NCBI GenBank assembly: GCA_021555105.2
Contig: CP134604.1
Coordinates: forward strand, 1,488,001 to 1,552,000
Length of the DNA stretch: 64,000 nt
Source: Thalassospiraceae bacterium LMO-JJ14
GTDB lineage: Bacteria > Pseudomonadota > Alphaproteobacteria > Rhodospirillales > Casp-alpha2
Direction: 5' to 3'
Both the position numbers and the translations under genes were made by a program. Below are positions 9,160 to 16,774 of this stretch, in pieces. Each line of letters opens with the position of its first letter. Within the stretch, counting starts at the first letter, position 1. The notes under the pieces were generated by a model. That model searched no databases and was not told the DNA's origin. It worked only from the letters and a program-made list of their open reading frames with translations.

Positions 9160-10806
9160 ATGACGGATATGTCATTTGCGCTGAACGCACGCAGGATCAT
9201 CCCCTTATGCCTGTCAGCGGCGGTTCTCGCCGCGTGCGGGAGTTCGGACGAGGAAGTGGTGACCCGGGGGACACTCGGGTACGTATCCGGGTCCCTGGGC
9301 GTGGTCTCCGTCGAAGAACCGCAGGCGGCTTTGGTGGCGCGCGACATACTGTCGGCGGGGGGCACCGCGGCGGATGCGGCGGCGGCCATCGGCTTTACGC
9401 TGGCGGTGACCATGCCGTCTTCGGCCAGTCTTGGCGGTGGCGGGGTCTGCATTGCCCGCGATGACCGCGGCGAGAAACCCAAAGTCATCGATTTCCTGCC
9501 GCGTGGACCGAAGCTGGCGTCCAGAAATACCGAACGCCCGAGCGCCGTTCCCGGCATGCCGCGCGGACTTTTCCTGCTGCATTCCAGATACGGTGCCTTG
9601 AAATGGGGGCAGGTGATCGCGCCGGCGGAAAATCTGGCGCGCTTCGGCTATAATATGCCGCGCGCCTTCGCGGCCGAGTTTTCAAAGGTTTCCGATGTTC
9701 TTCTGCGCGACCCGGTAATGGCCCGTGTCTTCAGCAACTCGAAAGGCAAGGCGCTTGGCGAAGGGCAATTCATCAAGCAGTCGGAGCTTGCCGCCACGCT
9801 TGGGCGTATGCGCATCCGCGGCATCGGCGAGTTTTATCAGGGTGCCGACGCCAGAAAGTTCACCGAAGCTGTACTTCAGGCAGGCGGTTCACTCAGTTTC
9901 GAGGATATGCGCAATTTCCTGCCGGTCATTCGCGACCCGGTTTCATTCCCGGGTGTCAGAAATACGATGTGGCATTTTGCCGGCCCGCCGGCCGCCGGTG
10001 GCGCCGTTGCCGCCGAGATGATGGCAATTTTAATGACCGGCCAGCTTTTCAAGGGGGCCGACGATGACGAACGCGAGCATCTGCTGGTCGAGGCCGCGAA
10101 ACGCGCCTTTGTCGAACGCATGAAAAACATGCAGGCCGACGGCACGTACCGCCAGGGACCCGAGGCACGTGTCGGCGAGGATTATGTCGATTCCGTCGAC
10201 GATACGATCAGTTTCGATAAGGCGACGCCGCTGAATACCCTGATCCAGACTCCGACCGACTGGCCCGAGACACCGTCAGCGGTCAGTTTCTCGGTCATGG
10301 ATACGCGCGGCGGGGCGGTCGCCTGTACGCTGACCATGAACAATCTGTTCGGCACCGGCCGCATGGCTGACGGCTTCGGCATTATCCTGGCGGCCGCCCC
10401 CGATACGCGCGGGCGGACCTATACACCGCTCGGCCCGGCCCTGTTGACCAGCGAATTGTTCAATGTCAGCTATATGGCCGCTGCCGCTTCCGGCGGCGTG
10501 ACGGCACCGACGTCGCTCAGCAATGTTCTGGCACGAACCGTTTCGGGGCCGCAAACCCTGGGTGAGGCGGTGGCCGCGCCGCGCACCCATTACGCCGCCG
10601 CGCCGGATATCGTGTATGTCGAGCCGGGCATGCCGGCGGAAATCGTCGCGGCGCTTCGTAAGCGCGGCCATGAAGTCGTGGCGACAAAATCCATCGGCAG
10701 GGTAGCCGCCGTGCAATGCCCGCAAGGCATGCCGAACGAGGATACGCCGGTGTGTTTCGGCGCCGCCGACCCGCGTGGCTTCGGCTTGGCCATCGGCGGG
10801 AACTGA
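9160..10806 (+). CDS. Gamma-glutamyltransferase-like lipoprotein, probably non-canonical active site
   Basis: 548-residue exported protein. The N-terminus has a lipoprotein signal ending VLAAC (C25). The GGT fold is clear: EEPQAALVARDILSAGGTAADAAAA and SSASLGGGGVCI match the large-subunit start, and AVACTLTMNNLFGTG matches the small subunit. Canonical GGTs self-cleave before the first Thr of a Thr-Thr-His motif; here the aligned stretch reads P372-S-A-V-S-F-S-V379, with no Thr at that place. It may be inactive, or use Ser373 after a shifted cleavage. ATG 9160 and 9169 are alternative starts; earlier ATGs would overlap the opposite gene. A PLP aminotransferase follows 4 bases later. Confidence 0.8.
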   Translation: MTDMSFALNARRIIPLCLSAAVLAACGSSDEEVVTRGTLGYVSGSLGVVSVEEPQAALVARDILSAGGTAADAAAAIGFTLAVTMPSSASLGGGGVCIARDDRGEKPKVIDFLPRGPKLASRNTERPSAVPGMPRGLFLLHSRYGALKWGQVIAPAENLARFGYNMPRAFAAEFSKVSDVLLRDPVMARVFSNSKGKALGEGQFIKQSELAATLGRMRIRGIGEFYQGADARKFTEAVLQAGGSLSFEDMRNFLPVIRDPVSFPGVRNTMWHFAGPPAAGGAVAAEMMAILMTGQLFKGADDDEREHLLVEAAKRAFVERMKNMQADGTYRQGPEARVGEDYVDSVDDTISFDKATPLNTLIQTPTDWPETPSAVSFSVMDTRGGAVACTLTMNNLFGTGRMADGFGIILAAAPDTRGRTYTPLGPALLTSELFNVSYMAAAASGGVTAPTSLSNVLARTVSGPQTLGEAVAAPRTHYAAAPDIVYVEPGMPAEIVAALRKRGHEVVATKSIGRVAAVQCPQGMPNEDTPVCFGAADPRGFGLAIGGN

Positions 10807-10810
10807 AGCC

Positions 10811-11962
10811 ATGCCTTTGAAAGTCGCCAAGCGCGGACAGGTCGCGCCGTTCATCGTCATGGATGTCATGCGTGCCGCCAACGAGCGCGAGCAGCAAGGC
10901 GAAAATATCGTGCACATGGAAGTCGGTCAGCCCGGCACCGGCGCGCCGAAGGGCGTGATCGAGGCGGCGACGCGGGCTTTGCAGACGGAACGGCTCGGCT
11001 ACACGGATGCATTCGGCATCCCGCAGTTGCGCGAGGCCATCCGGGGCCACTATGCGCGGGTGCACGGTCTCGATGTGCCGGTTGACAGAATTGCCGTCAC
11101 CACGGGGTCCAGCGGCGCATTCATCCTGAGCTTTCTTTCCGCCTTCGACGAGGGCGACCGCGTCGCGCTGGCGGCGCCCGGATATCCGGCGTACCGCAAC
11201 ATCCTGATTTCACTCGGCATCGAGGTGGTGGAAATTCCGGTCGGCCCGGAAACCAATTTCCAGCCGACACCGGCGCTGCTGGACGCGTGCCAGGGCCGCC
11301 TGGATGGTCTGATTATCGCCTCTCCGTCCAATCCGACAGGCACCATGATCGACAAGGCGGGCCTCGACGCGCTGTATGCGTATTGCGCAAACGCGGGCAT
11401 CCGGTTGATTTCCGACGAGATCTATCACGGCATTACCTATGACGCGCCGGCGGAAACCGTGCTGCGCTTCGGCGACGAGGCCATCGTCGTCAACAGTTTC
11501 TCGAAGTACTTCTCGATGACCGGGTGGCGGCTGGGCTGGATGATCGTCCCCCGGGATCTGCTTCGCGCCGTCGAATGCCTGGCGCAGAACCTGTTCATTT
11601 CGCCGCCAGCGATATCGCAATATGCGGCGGTCGCGGTCTTTGAGTGCGATGACGAGCTGCAGGAAAATCTCAAACGCTACGCGGAAAACCGGAAGCTGCT
11701 GCTCAGCGAACTTCCGAAGGCCGGGTTCGACAAGCTGGCGTCCGCCGACGGCGCTTTTTACATCTATGCCGACGTTTCGGACATGACCAACGACAGTGAA
11801 GCGTTCTGTCAGGCGATGCTGGCGGAAACCGGGGTCGCTGCAACGCCGGGCGCCGATTTCGATCCGGAACGCGGGCATCTGTATGTCCGGTTTTCGTTCG
11901 CCCGCGATCCGGAAGACATGGCGGAAGCCGCCGCACGCTTAATTCGGTGGCGTAAAAACTAG
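10811..11962 (+). CDS. Class I/II PLP-dependent aminotransferase
   Basis: 383-residue fold-type I enzyme. The PLP-binding lysine is K232 in NSFSKYFSMTGWRLGW, with SPSNPTGT (residues 171-178) and SDEIYHGITY carrying the Asn and Asp/Tyr that hold the cofactor, and the C-terminal arginine in YVRFSFAR. Sequence style resembles the aspartate/alanine-type subgroup I enzymes of alphaproteobacteria, but the amino-acid substrate cannot be fixed. The ATG at 10811 lies four bases after the GGT-like gene's stop, so the two are surely co-transcribed; an amino-acid salvage link is possible if the GGT-like protein handles glutamyl compounds. Confidence 0.9.
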   Translation: MPLKVAKRGQVAPFIVMDVMRAANEREQQGENIVHMEVGQPGTGAPKGVIEAATRALQTERLGYTDAFGIPQLREAIRGHYARVHGLDVPVDRIAVTTGSSGAFILSFLSAFDEGDRVALAAPGYPAYRNILISLGIEVVEIPVGPETNFQPTPALLDACQGRLDGLIIASPSNPTGTMIDKAGLDALYAYCANAGIRLISDEIYHGITYDAPAETVLRFGDEAIVVNSFSKYFSMTGWRLGWMIVPRDLLRAVECLAQNLFISPPAISQYAAVAVFECDDELQENLKRYAENRKLLLSELPKAGFDKLASADGAFYIYADVSDMTNDSEAFCQAMLAETGVAATPGADFDPERGHLYVRFSFARDPEDMAEAAARLIRWRKN

Positions 11963-11975
11963 TCTGAAATCTCAA

Positions 11976-12080
11976 TACTTCGAGACGGGTGCTTCGCACC
12001 CTCTTCAGCATGAGAAAACATCGCTACCTTCATTGAGTCATCCTCATCGTGAGGAGCGCAAAGCGCGTCTTGAAGGATGA
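11976..12080. repeat. Dispersed intergenic inverted repeat, family A copy 1
   Basis: About 105 bases opening with CTTCGAGACG and closing with CTTGAAGGATGA, containing internal stems (GGGTGCTTCGCACCC; TCATCCTCATCGTGAGGA). The same outer sequence and layout recur at 21281 and 48511. It sits between convergent genes after the aminotransferase. Such elements are frequent between alphaproteobacterial genes and can fold in RNA. Confidence 0.75.
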
Positions 12081-12096
12081 GGCGGGACCTGTATTC

Positions 12097-12124
12097 AAAA
12101 GAAAGGGCGGCCCGAAGACCGCCC
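12097..12124 (-). terminator. Rho-independent terminator of rne
   Basis: On the minus strand, GGGCGG-TCTTCGGG-CCGCCC forms a six-pair GC stem followed at once by TTTCTTTT. It starts 29 bases beyond the rne stop codon and is correctly placed to end that transcript. Confidence 0.85.
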
Positions 12125-12152
12125 TTAATTTCAGGAATGCGTTGGCGAACGC

Positions 12153-14717
12153 TCAGTCGCCGCGACGCCACCAGCCGCGCTTGGCCGGTTTTTCTTCCGC
12201 ATTGAGTTGCGCGACGTCGATGATGGTCGTCTTCGCCATCGGCGACGGCACCGGCTCGGCCTCGGCTACAGGCTCGGCCTCGGCTGCAGGCTCGGCGGCG
12301 ATTTCGATCACCGGTGCCGCAGCCTCGCCGTCATCATGGCTGGCGCCATTGCCGGGCTTGGCGTCTGCGGCTTTCGCCGGTTTGTCATCGTCAGCGGTTT
12401 CCACGACTTCCGGGGCGACTTCGGCCTTGTCTTCGGATGCGGTGTCGTCGGCAGCCTTGGTGTCGGCCTTTTTACTGCGGCGTGCCCGTGGGCGGCGCTT
12501 CGGCTTCTCGTCAGCGGCTTTTTCCGCGTCTGCTTTTCCGTCGTCCGTTTGTTCCTGGGCGGCAACATCGTCAGAAGCCGCGGCAGTTTCATCCGCGTCC
12601 GGCTGGGCGGCGGCATCCTTGGCCTCGCTGTCCCCGGTTTCGGCGCTCGCCTCAGCTTCGCTGCTGTCGTCACCGGTGCCGGTCTGCCCGTCGTCTGCAG
12701 AGGCATCGGCGGCTTCGCCTTCAGGTGTTTCGTTTTCGTTGGCGCCGTCCTCGGCACTGCGATTGCGGCGGCGTCCGGCACGGCGGCCCCGGCGGCGGCG
12801 GCGCGGACGTTTCGGCTGTTCTTCGCCATCGTCGTCGCCTTCGGCGCGCTGCTGGTCCTGATCTGCTTCCTGTGCCTCGGTTTCCTCGGCACCGTCTGCA
12901 TCTTCAGCGGACACGGCGGTCTGCTGTTCGTTCTGGTCCTCGTCCTTGCGGCCTTTGCGGCGGCCCCGGCGGCGGCGGCGTTTGCGTCCGCCTTCCTCGC
13001 TGTCGCCATCGTCGTCGCCCGAAGACGGCGACGCAGCCGGCGGTGCGCCCGGGCTTTCAGGGGCCTGCGCTTCGACGGTTTTGCCGTCGGTGCGGACACG
13101 GTCCATGCGATAGTCAGGCGGGATCAGGGTGTCGTCGTTTTCCAGGAAGACCCGGAGTTCGTACTCTTCCTCGATCCGGGCCAGCATCTCGCGCTTGTGG
13201 TTGAGGATGAAAAGCGCGACCTGGGTCGGGATCCACATGGTGATTTCGGTCGAGCGCTTACGCATCGCTTCTTCTTCGATGATGCGCAGGATCGCCAGCG
13301 CCGTGGTATCGGCGGAGCGGCGGATGCCGGTGCCGGCACAGTGCGGGCAGGGCTCGGAATGGATTTCCTGAATGCTCGGACGCAGCCGCTGGCGCGACAT
13401 TTCCAAAAGGCCGAACGGCGATATGCGGCCGATCTGGATGCGCGCGCGGTCGGTGCGCATGGCATCTTTCAGGACGCGCTCGACCTTGCTCTGGTTGCGG
13501 TGGTTCTCCATGTCGATGAAATCGATGACGATCAGACCGGCAAGGTCGCGCAGGCGCAATTGGCGGGCGACTTCCTCGGCCGCTTCGAGGTTGGTCTTGA
13601 AGGCCGTTTCCTCGATGTTGCGTTCGCGCGTCGAACGGCCCGAGTTGACGTCGATGGCGACCAGCGCCTCGGTCGAATTGATGACGATGTAGCCGCCCGA
13701 TTTCAGCTGCACTTCGGGCTGATGCATGCTTTCGATCTGCGCTTCGACACCATAGCGCTGCAGCATCGGCGTGTTGGTTTCCTTGTAGGGCTGCACACGC
13801 TTGGCGTGGCTCGGCATCATCAGCTTCATGAAGTCCTTGGCCGTGCGGTAGCCTTCTTCACCGGCGACCACCACGTCCTCGATATCCTTGGTATAGATAT
13901 CGCGGATCGAACGCTTGATCAGGTTGCCTTCCTCGTGAATCAGCGAGGGCGCGATGGATTCCAGCGTCGTCTGGCGGATCTGCTCCCACAGGCGGATCAG
14001 ATATTCGTAATCGCGTTTGATTTCCGCCTTGGTGCGCTTGTCGCCGGCGGTCCTGACGATGACGGCCATGCCATCGGGAATGCCGAGATCGGAAAGAATC
14101 GATTTCAGCCGCTTGCGGTCCTGCCCGGATGCGATCTTGCGCGAAATGCCGCCACCGCGCGCGGTGTTCGGCATCAGAACGCAATAGCGGCCGGCCAGCG
14201 ACAGGTACGTGGTCAGCGCCGCGCCCTTGTTGCCGCGTTCTTCCTTGACCACCTGGATCAGCAGAATCTGGCGGCGCTTGATGACTTCCTGAATTTTGTA
14301 ACGGCGCCGGTCGACAACCGGACGGCGGGCTTTTTCAGCCTCGTCGATTTCGTCCTCGCCGCCGCCGAGTTCTTCGACGCCAGCGTCCTGTTCTTCGTCC
14401 TCGAGCGCCTGTTCAGCCGCGCGCTGCGCGTCTTCTTCCTCGGCGATGAGGGCTTCGCGGTCGGCAACCGGAATCTGATAGTAATCGGGATGAATTTCGC
14501 TGAAAGCCAGGAACCCGTGACGGTTGCCGCCGTATTCGACGAATGCCGCCTGAAGCGACGGTTCAACCCTGGTTACTTTTGCGAGATAAACATTCCCTTT
14601 GAGTTGACGGCGGGATTCGACTTCGACATCAAAGTCTTCGACCCGGTTCCCCGACAGCACAACCACCCGTGTCTCTTCCGGGTGGGAGGCGTCGATTAGC
14701 ATGCGTTTGGTAGCCAT
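12153..14717 (-). CDS. rne: Ribonuclease E
   Basis: Endoribonuclease that starts mRNA decay and processes rRNA and tRNA; scaffold of the degradosome. In 854 residues the catalytic half (about 1-510) contains the S1 domain (GNVYLAKVTRVEPSLQAAFVEYG) with an acidic insertion (about 90-130), VDVNSGR with the Mg-binding Asp, IDFIDM, and the zinc-link CPHCAGTG. The C-terminal half is disordered, alternating acidic tracts with arginine-rich RNA-binding blocks (KRRRRRRGRR), and ends in EEKPAKRGWWRRGD, probably a short protein-binding motif. GGAG lies upstream of the ATG. The long leader (see 14718-15109) suggests post-transcriptional self-control, as in E. coli; that is inference. Confidence 0.96.
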   Translation of the reverse strand: MATKRMLIDASHPEETRVVVLSGNRVEDFDVEVESRRQLKGNVYLAKVTRVEPSLQAAFVEYGGNRHGFLAFSEIHPDYYQIPVADREALIAEEEDAQRAAEQALEDEEQDAGVEELGGGEDEIDEAEKARRPVVDRRRYKIQEVIKRRQILLIQVVKEERGNKGAALTTYLSLAGRYCVLMPNTARGGGISRKIASGQDRKRLKSILSDLGIPDGMAVIVRTAGDKRTKAEIKRDYEYLIRLWEQIRQTTLESIAPSLIHEEGNLIKRSIRDIYTKDIEDVVVAGEEGYRTAKDFMKLMMPSHAKRVQPYKETNTPMLQRYGVEAQIESMHQPEVQLKSGGYIVINSTEALVAIDVNSGRSTRERNIEETAFKTNLEAAEEVARQLRLRDLAGLIVIDFIDMENHRNQSKVERVLKDAMRTDRARIQIGRISPFGLLEMSRQRLRPSIQEIHSEPCPHCAGTGIRRSADTTALAILRIIEEEAMRKRSTEITMWIPTQVALFILNHKREMLARIEEEYELRVFLENDDTLIPPDYRMDRVRTDGKTVEAQAPESPGAPPAASPSSGDDDGDSEEGGRKRRRRRGRRKGRKDEDQNEQQTAVSAEDADGAEETEAQEADQDQQRAEGDDDGEEQPKRPRRRRRGRRAGRRRNRSAEDGANENETPEGEAADASADDGQTGTGDDSSEAEASAETGDSEAKDAAAQPDADETAAASDDVAAQEQTDDGKADAEKAADEKPKRRPRARRSKKADTKAADDTASEDKAEVAPEVVETADDDKPAKAADAKPGNGASHDDGEAAAPVIEIAAEPAAEAEPVAEAEPVPSPMAKTTIIDVAQLNAEEKPAKRGWWRRGD
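12253..12297. repeat. 18-base tandem repeat inside rne
   Basis: Two and a half copies of an 18-base unit starting GGCTCGGCCTCGGCT. It encodes the repeated Ala-Glu-Pro residues near the RNase E C-terminus. Low-complexity slippage product in a disordered region; copy number may differ between strains. Confidence 0.8.
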
Positions 14718-15109
14718 TGAAAAGGTAACTCCGGGGCACGCTGTCGCTTGGCGTCTTGCTAAACCTCTGAACGGTCAAGGGGTGTGCGTGCCGGTAAGTG
14801 TGATGAAAACCGGCGGCGCCTCGGGATTCGACAGCGACATGCCACCGGGCGCTTTCGGGCGTCCGGATGTCTCTCGTGTCGATCTTGCGGGCGGCTTGCA
14901 CCGGCATGTGAAAAAAAACCTCAAATCGGGTGGTGCCGGGATCTAGGCCGACACACAAAAATCTTGGCCCATTGGGAACACGGCACATGGTGCAGTGCAC
15001 AGGGCGGTCGATCAGAAACTGAATCGCGTATTGCGATACGCTGTTAACATAACCGTAGGATTTCAATTCCACAATGTCATAATGATATGGCCGGACACGC
15101 CGAGAATGC
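14718..15109. other. Divergent intergenic region, rne leader
   Basis: No convincing gene. A perfect dyad GCGTAT-TGCG-ATACGC lies at 15026-15041. On the minus strand, TTGTGG and TATGTT are separated by 17 bases just upstream of the dyad (about 15040-15075) and could be the rne promoter, which would give a leader of over 300 bases. Nothing else could be assigned. Confidence 0.4.
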
Positions 15110-15139
15110 TTGAGATCAAGCCTTCCGGGCGTTTATAAC
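15110..15139 (+). promoter_or_regulatory. Sigma70-type promoter for amidase gene
   Basis: TTGAGA at 15110-15115 and TATAAC at 15134-15139, spaced 18 bases. Transcription would start near 15146, which leaves almost no leader for the ATG at 15148 and so favours the ATG at 15181. Confidence 0.5.
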
Positions 15140-15180
15140 GGCTATATATGGTGAATTTTTTGGATCGGCGGACGCAAAAT

Positions 15181-16608
15181 ATGGGCAGTAGCGGTCTGCG
15201 CCTGTTTTTATTCAGGGGATTCCTCGGCGTATTCCTCTGTGGAATCCTCTGGGGATTCGCGATCGCGCTTGCCCCGTCGGCGGCTTTTGCCGCGGATGCG
15301 GAGGTGACCGATATCCGCGTCGGCAAGCATGGGCTCTCGACACGGATCGTCGTAGACCTCGACCGCCCGGTCGAAGCCAAGGTCTTTACGCTGGCGGGTC
15401 CGGCCAGGCTGGTCATCGATCTGCCCGAAGTCGGCTGGCGCTTGCCCCCGCGGCCGCTGCCGTCCAACACCGGTTTGTTGTCGAAGCTCAGATACGGTCT
15501 GTTCCAGCCCGGCAATTCGCGCATCGTCGTCGACCTTAGCGAGCCGTCGCGCGTCCACGAAGCCATATCCCTGCCGGGGGCGGGCGGGCAGCCTGACCGC
15601 CTGGTCATCGATCTGGCCCGGGCAACGGGTAAGGTCTTCCTGCAGAGCGTCGCCGCCCCGCCGATGGTGGTGCGCGGCTCGGAAACCCGGATTGTCACGG
15701 CCCAGCCGCAGCTGACACCAAAAGCAAGCCCGATGGCCAAGTCCGTCAAAGTGCCGGTGAAGCCGCAGCCGCCCGCGATCGCACAACCCCAGGCACAACC
15801 ACAGGCACAACCCCAGGCGCAACCAACGGTGACGGCCAGCGCCAATGTCGGCGTGGGCAATCCAAAACTGGCTTCGCTTCGCGTGCCGAAGAAGCCGCCG
15901 GTACCCGGCACATCGCATAAGCGCATTATCGTCATCGATCCCGGTCACGGCGGGGTCGACCCGGGCGCGATCAGCGTCAGCGGTATTTACGAAAAGCACA
16001 TTACCCTTGCGGCGGCGCGCGCGCTCAAGGAACATCTGGAAGCCACCGGCCGTTTCAAGGTAAAGCTGACCCGCGACCGCGACATCTTCATCCGGCTGCG
16101 CGGCCGTATCGAGCGGGCGCGCGAGATGAAAGCGGATCTGTTTATCTCGCTGCATGCCGACACCATCCGCAACAGCGGAGTCCGGGGATTGTCGCTCTAT
16201 ACGTTGTCCGAACGGGCCTCGGATAAGGAAGCGGCGGCGCTGGCGGAACGTGAAAACAAGGCCGATCTGATCGCCGGGATCGACCTGACCCATGAAAGCG
16301 CCGAGGTTACCAATATCCTCATCGATCTGGCGCAACGCGAAACCATGAACCAGTCGGCGAAGCTGGCGGCGCTGTTGGTCGATGAATTGGAGAGCCGGGT
16401 CAAGATTTTGCAGAATCCGCACCGTTTCGCGGGTTTCGCCGTGCTCAAGGCGCCGGATATCCCGTCGGTGCTGATCGAGCTTGGCTTCCTGTCCAACAAG
16501 CACGACGAGCGCGCGCTCAGGTCCAAGTCGCACCGCCGCAAACTGGCACAGTCCATCGCCGGCGCCGTGGATCGCTATTTCACGAAAATCGAGTCCGCCA
16601 GCCGCTGA
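15181..16608 (+). CDS. amiC: N-acetylmuramoyl-L-alanine amidase with AMIN domain (AmiC-like)
   Basis: Periplasmic zinc amidase that cleaves the stem peptide from peptidoglycan, usually in daughter-cell separation. From the ATG at 15181 (475 residues; an upstream ATG at 15148 is less likely) there is a signal peptide ending PSAAFA (residue 37), an AMIN domain (about 40-150) that binds septal peptidoglycan, a Pro/Gln-rich linker of tandem AQPQ units, and an Amidase_3 domain. Zinc ligands are H256 (IDPGHGG), E271 (YEKHITL) and the His of SLHAD; IELGFLSN carries the catalytic Glu. PBP1A follows in the same direction, a common pairing for wall remodelling. Confidence 0.94.
   Translation: MGSSGLRLFLFRGFLGVFLCGILWGFAIALAPSAAFAADAEVTDIRVGKHGLSTRIVVDLDRPVEAKVFTLAGPARLVIDLPEVGWRLPPRPLPSNTGLLSKLRYGLFQPGNSRIVVDLSEPSRVHEAISLPGAGGQPDRLVIDLARATGKVFLQSVAAPPMVVRGSETRIVTAQPQLTPKASPMAKSVKVPVKPQPPAIAQPQAQPQAQPQAQPTVTASANVGVGNPKLASLRVPKKPPVPGTSHKRIIVIDPGHGGVDPGAISVSGIYEKHITLAAARALKEHLEATGRFKVKLTRDRDIFIRLRGRIERAREMKADLFISLHADTIRNSGVRGLSLYTLSERASDKEAAALAERENKADLIAGIDLTHESAEVTNILIDLAQRETMNQSAKLAALLVDELESRVKILQNPHRFAGFAVLKAPDIPSVLIELGFLSNKHDERALRSKSHRRKLAQSIAGAVDRYFTKIESASR
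15782..15829. repeat. 12-base tandem repeat in amidase linker
   Basis: Four near-identical 12-base units of type CACAACCCCAGG encode the Ala-Gln-Pro-Gln repeats that link the AMIN and amidase domains. Length variation here would only alter linker length. Confidence 0.8.
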
Positions 16609-16774
16609 TGCGGCGCGTTTTCAAGCGGCCAACAAATCTCTGGAAATATTCGATATTTGCCCTATTTGCCACGGATTGGTCACAATCTTGCGATACGGGA
16701 TCGTACGGACTCTGCTAATGCCTTCGGTCATGCTAAATAATATCGGCACTGAATAACGGAACCCGCACCGGATT

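Noticed and set aside
12207-14699. An 830-codon open frame antisense to rne
   Set aside because: The frame mirrors the codon bias of the RNase E gene on the other strand, has no family motif, and the opposite strand carries clear RNase E motifs with a matching terminator.
14718-15109. A small protein gene or tRNA in the rne leader
   Set aside because: Open frames there lack Shine-Dalgarno and motif support, and no cloverleaf could be drawn.
15782-15829. Short regular repeats resembling a CRISPR array
   Set aside because: Units are 12 bases with no unique spacers and encode a protein linker; the same holds for 12253-12297.
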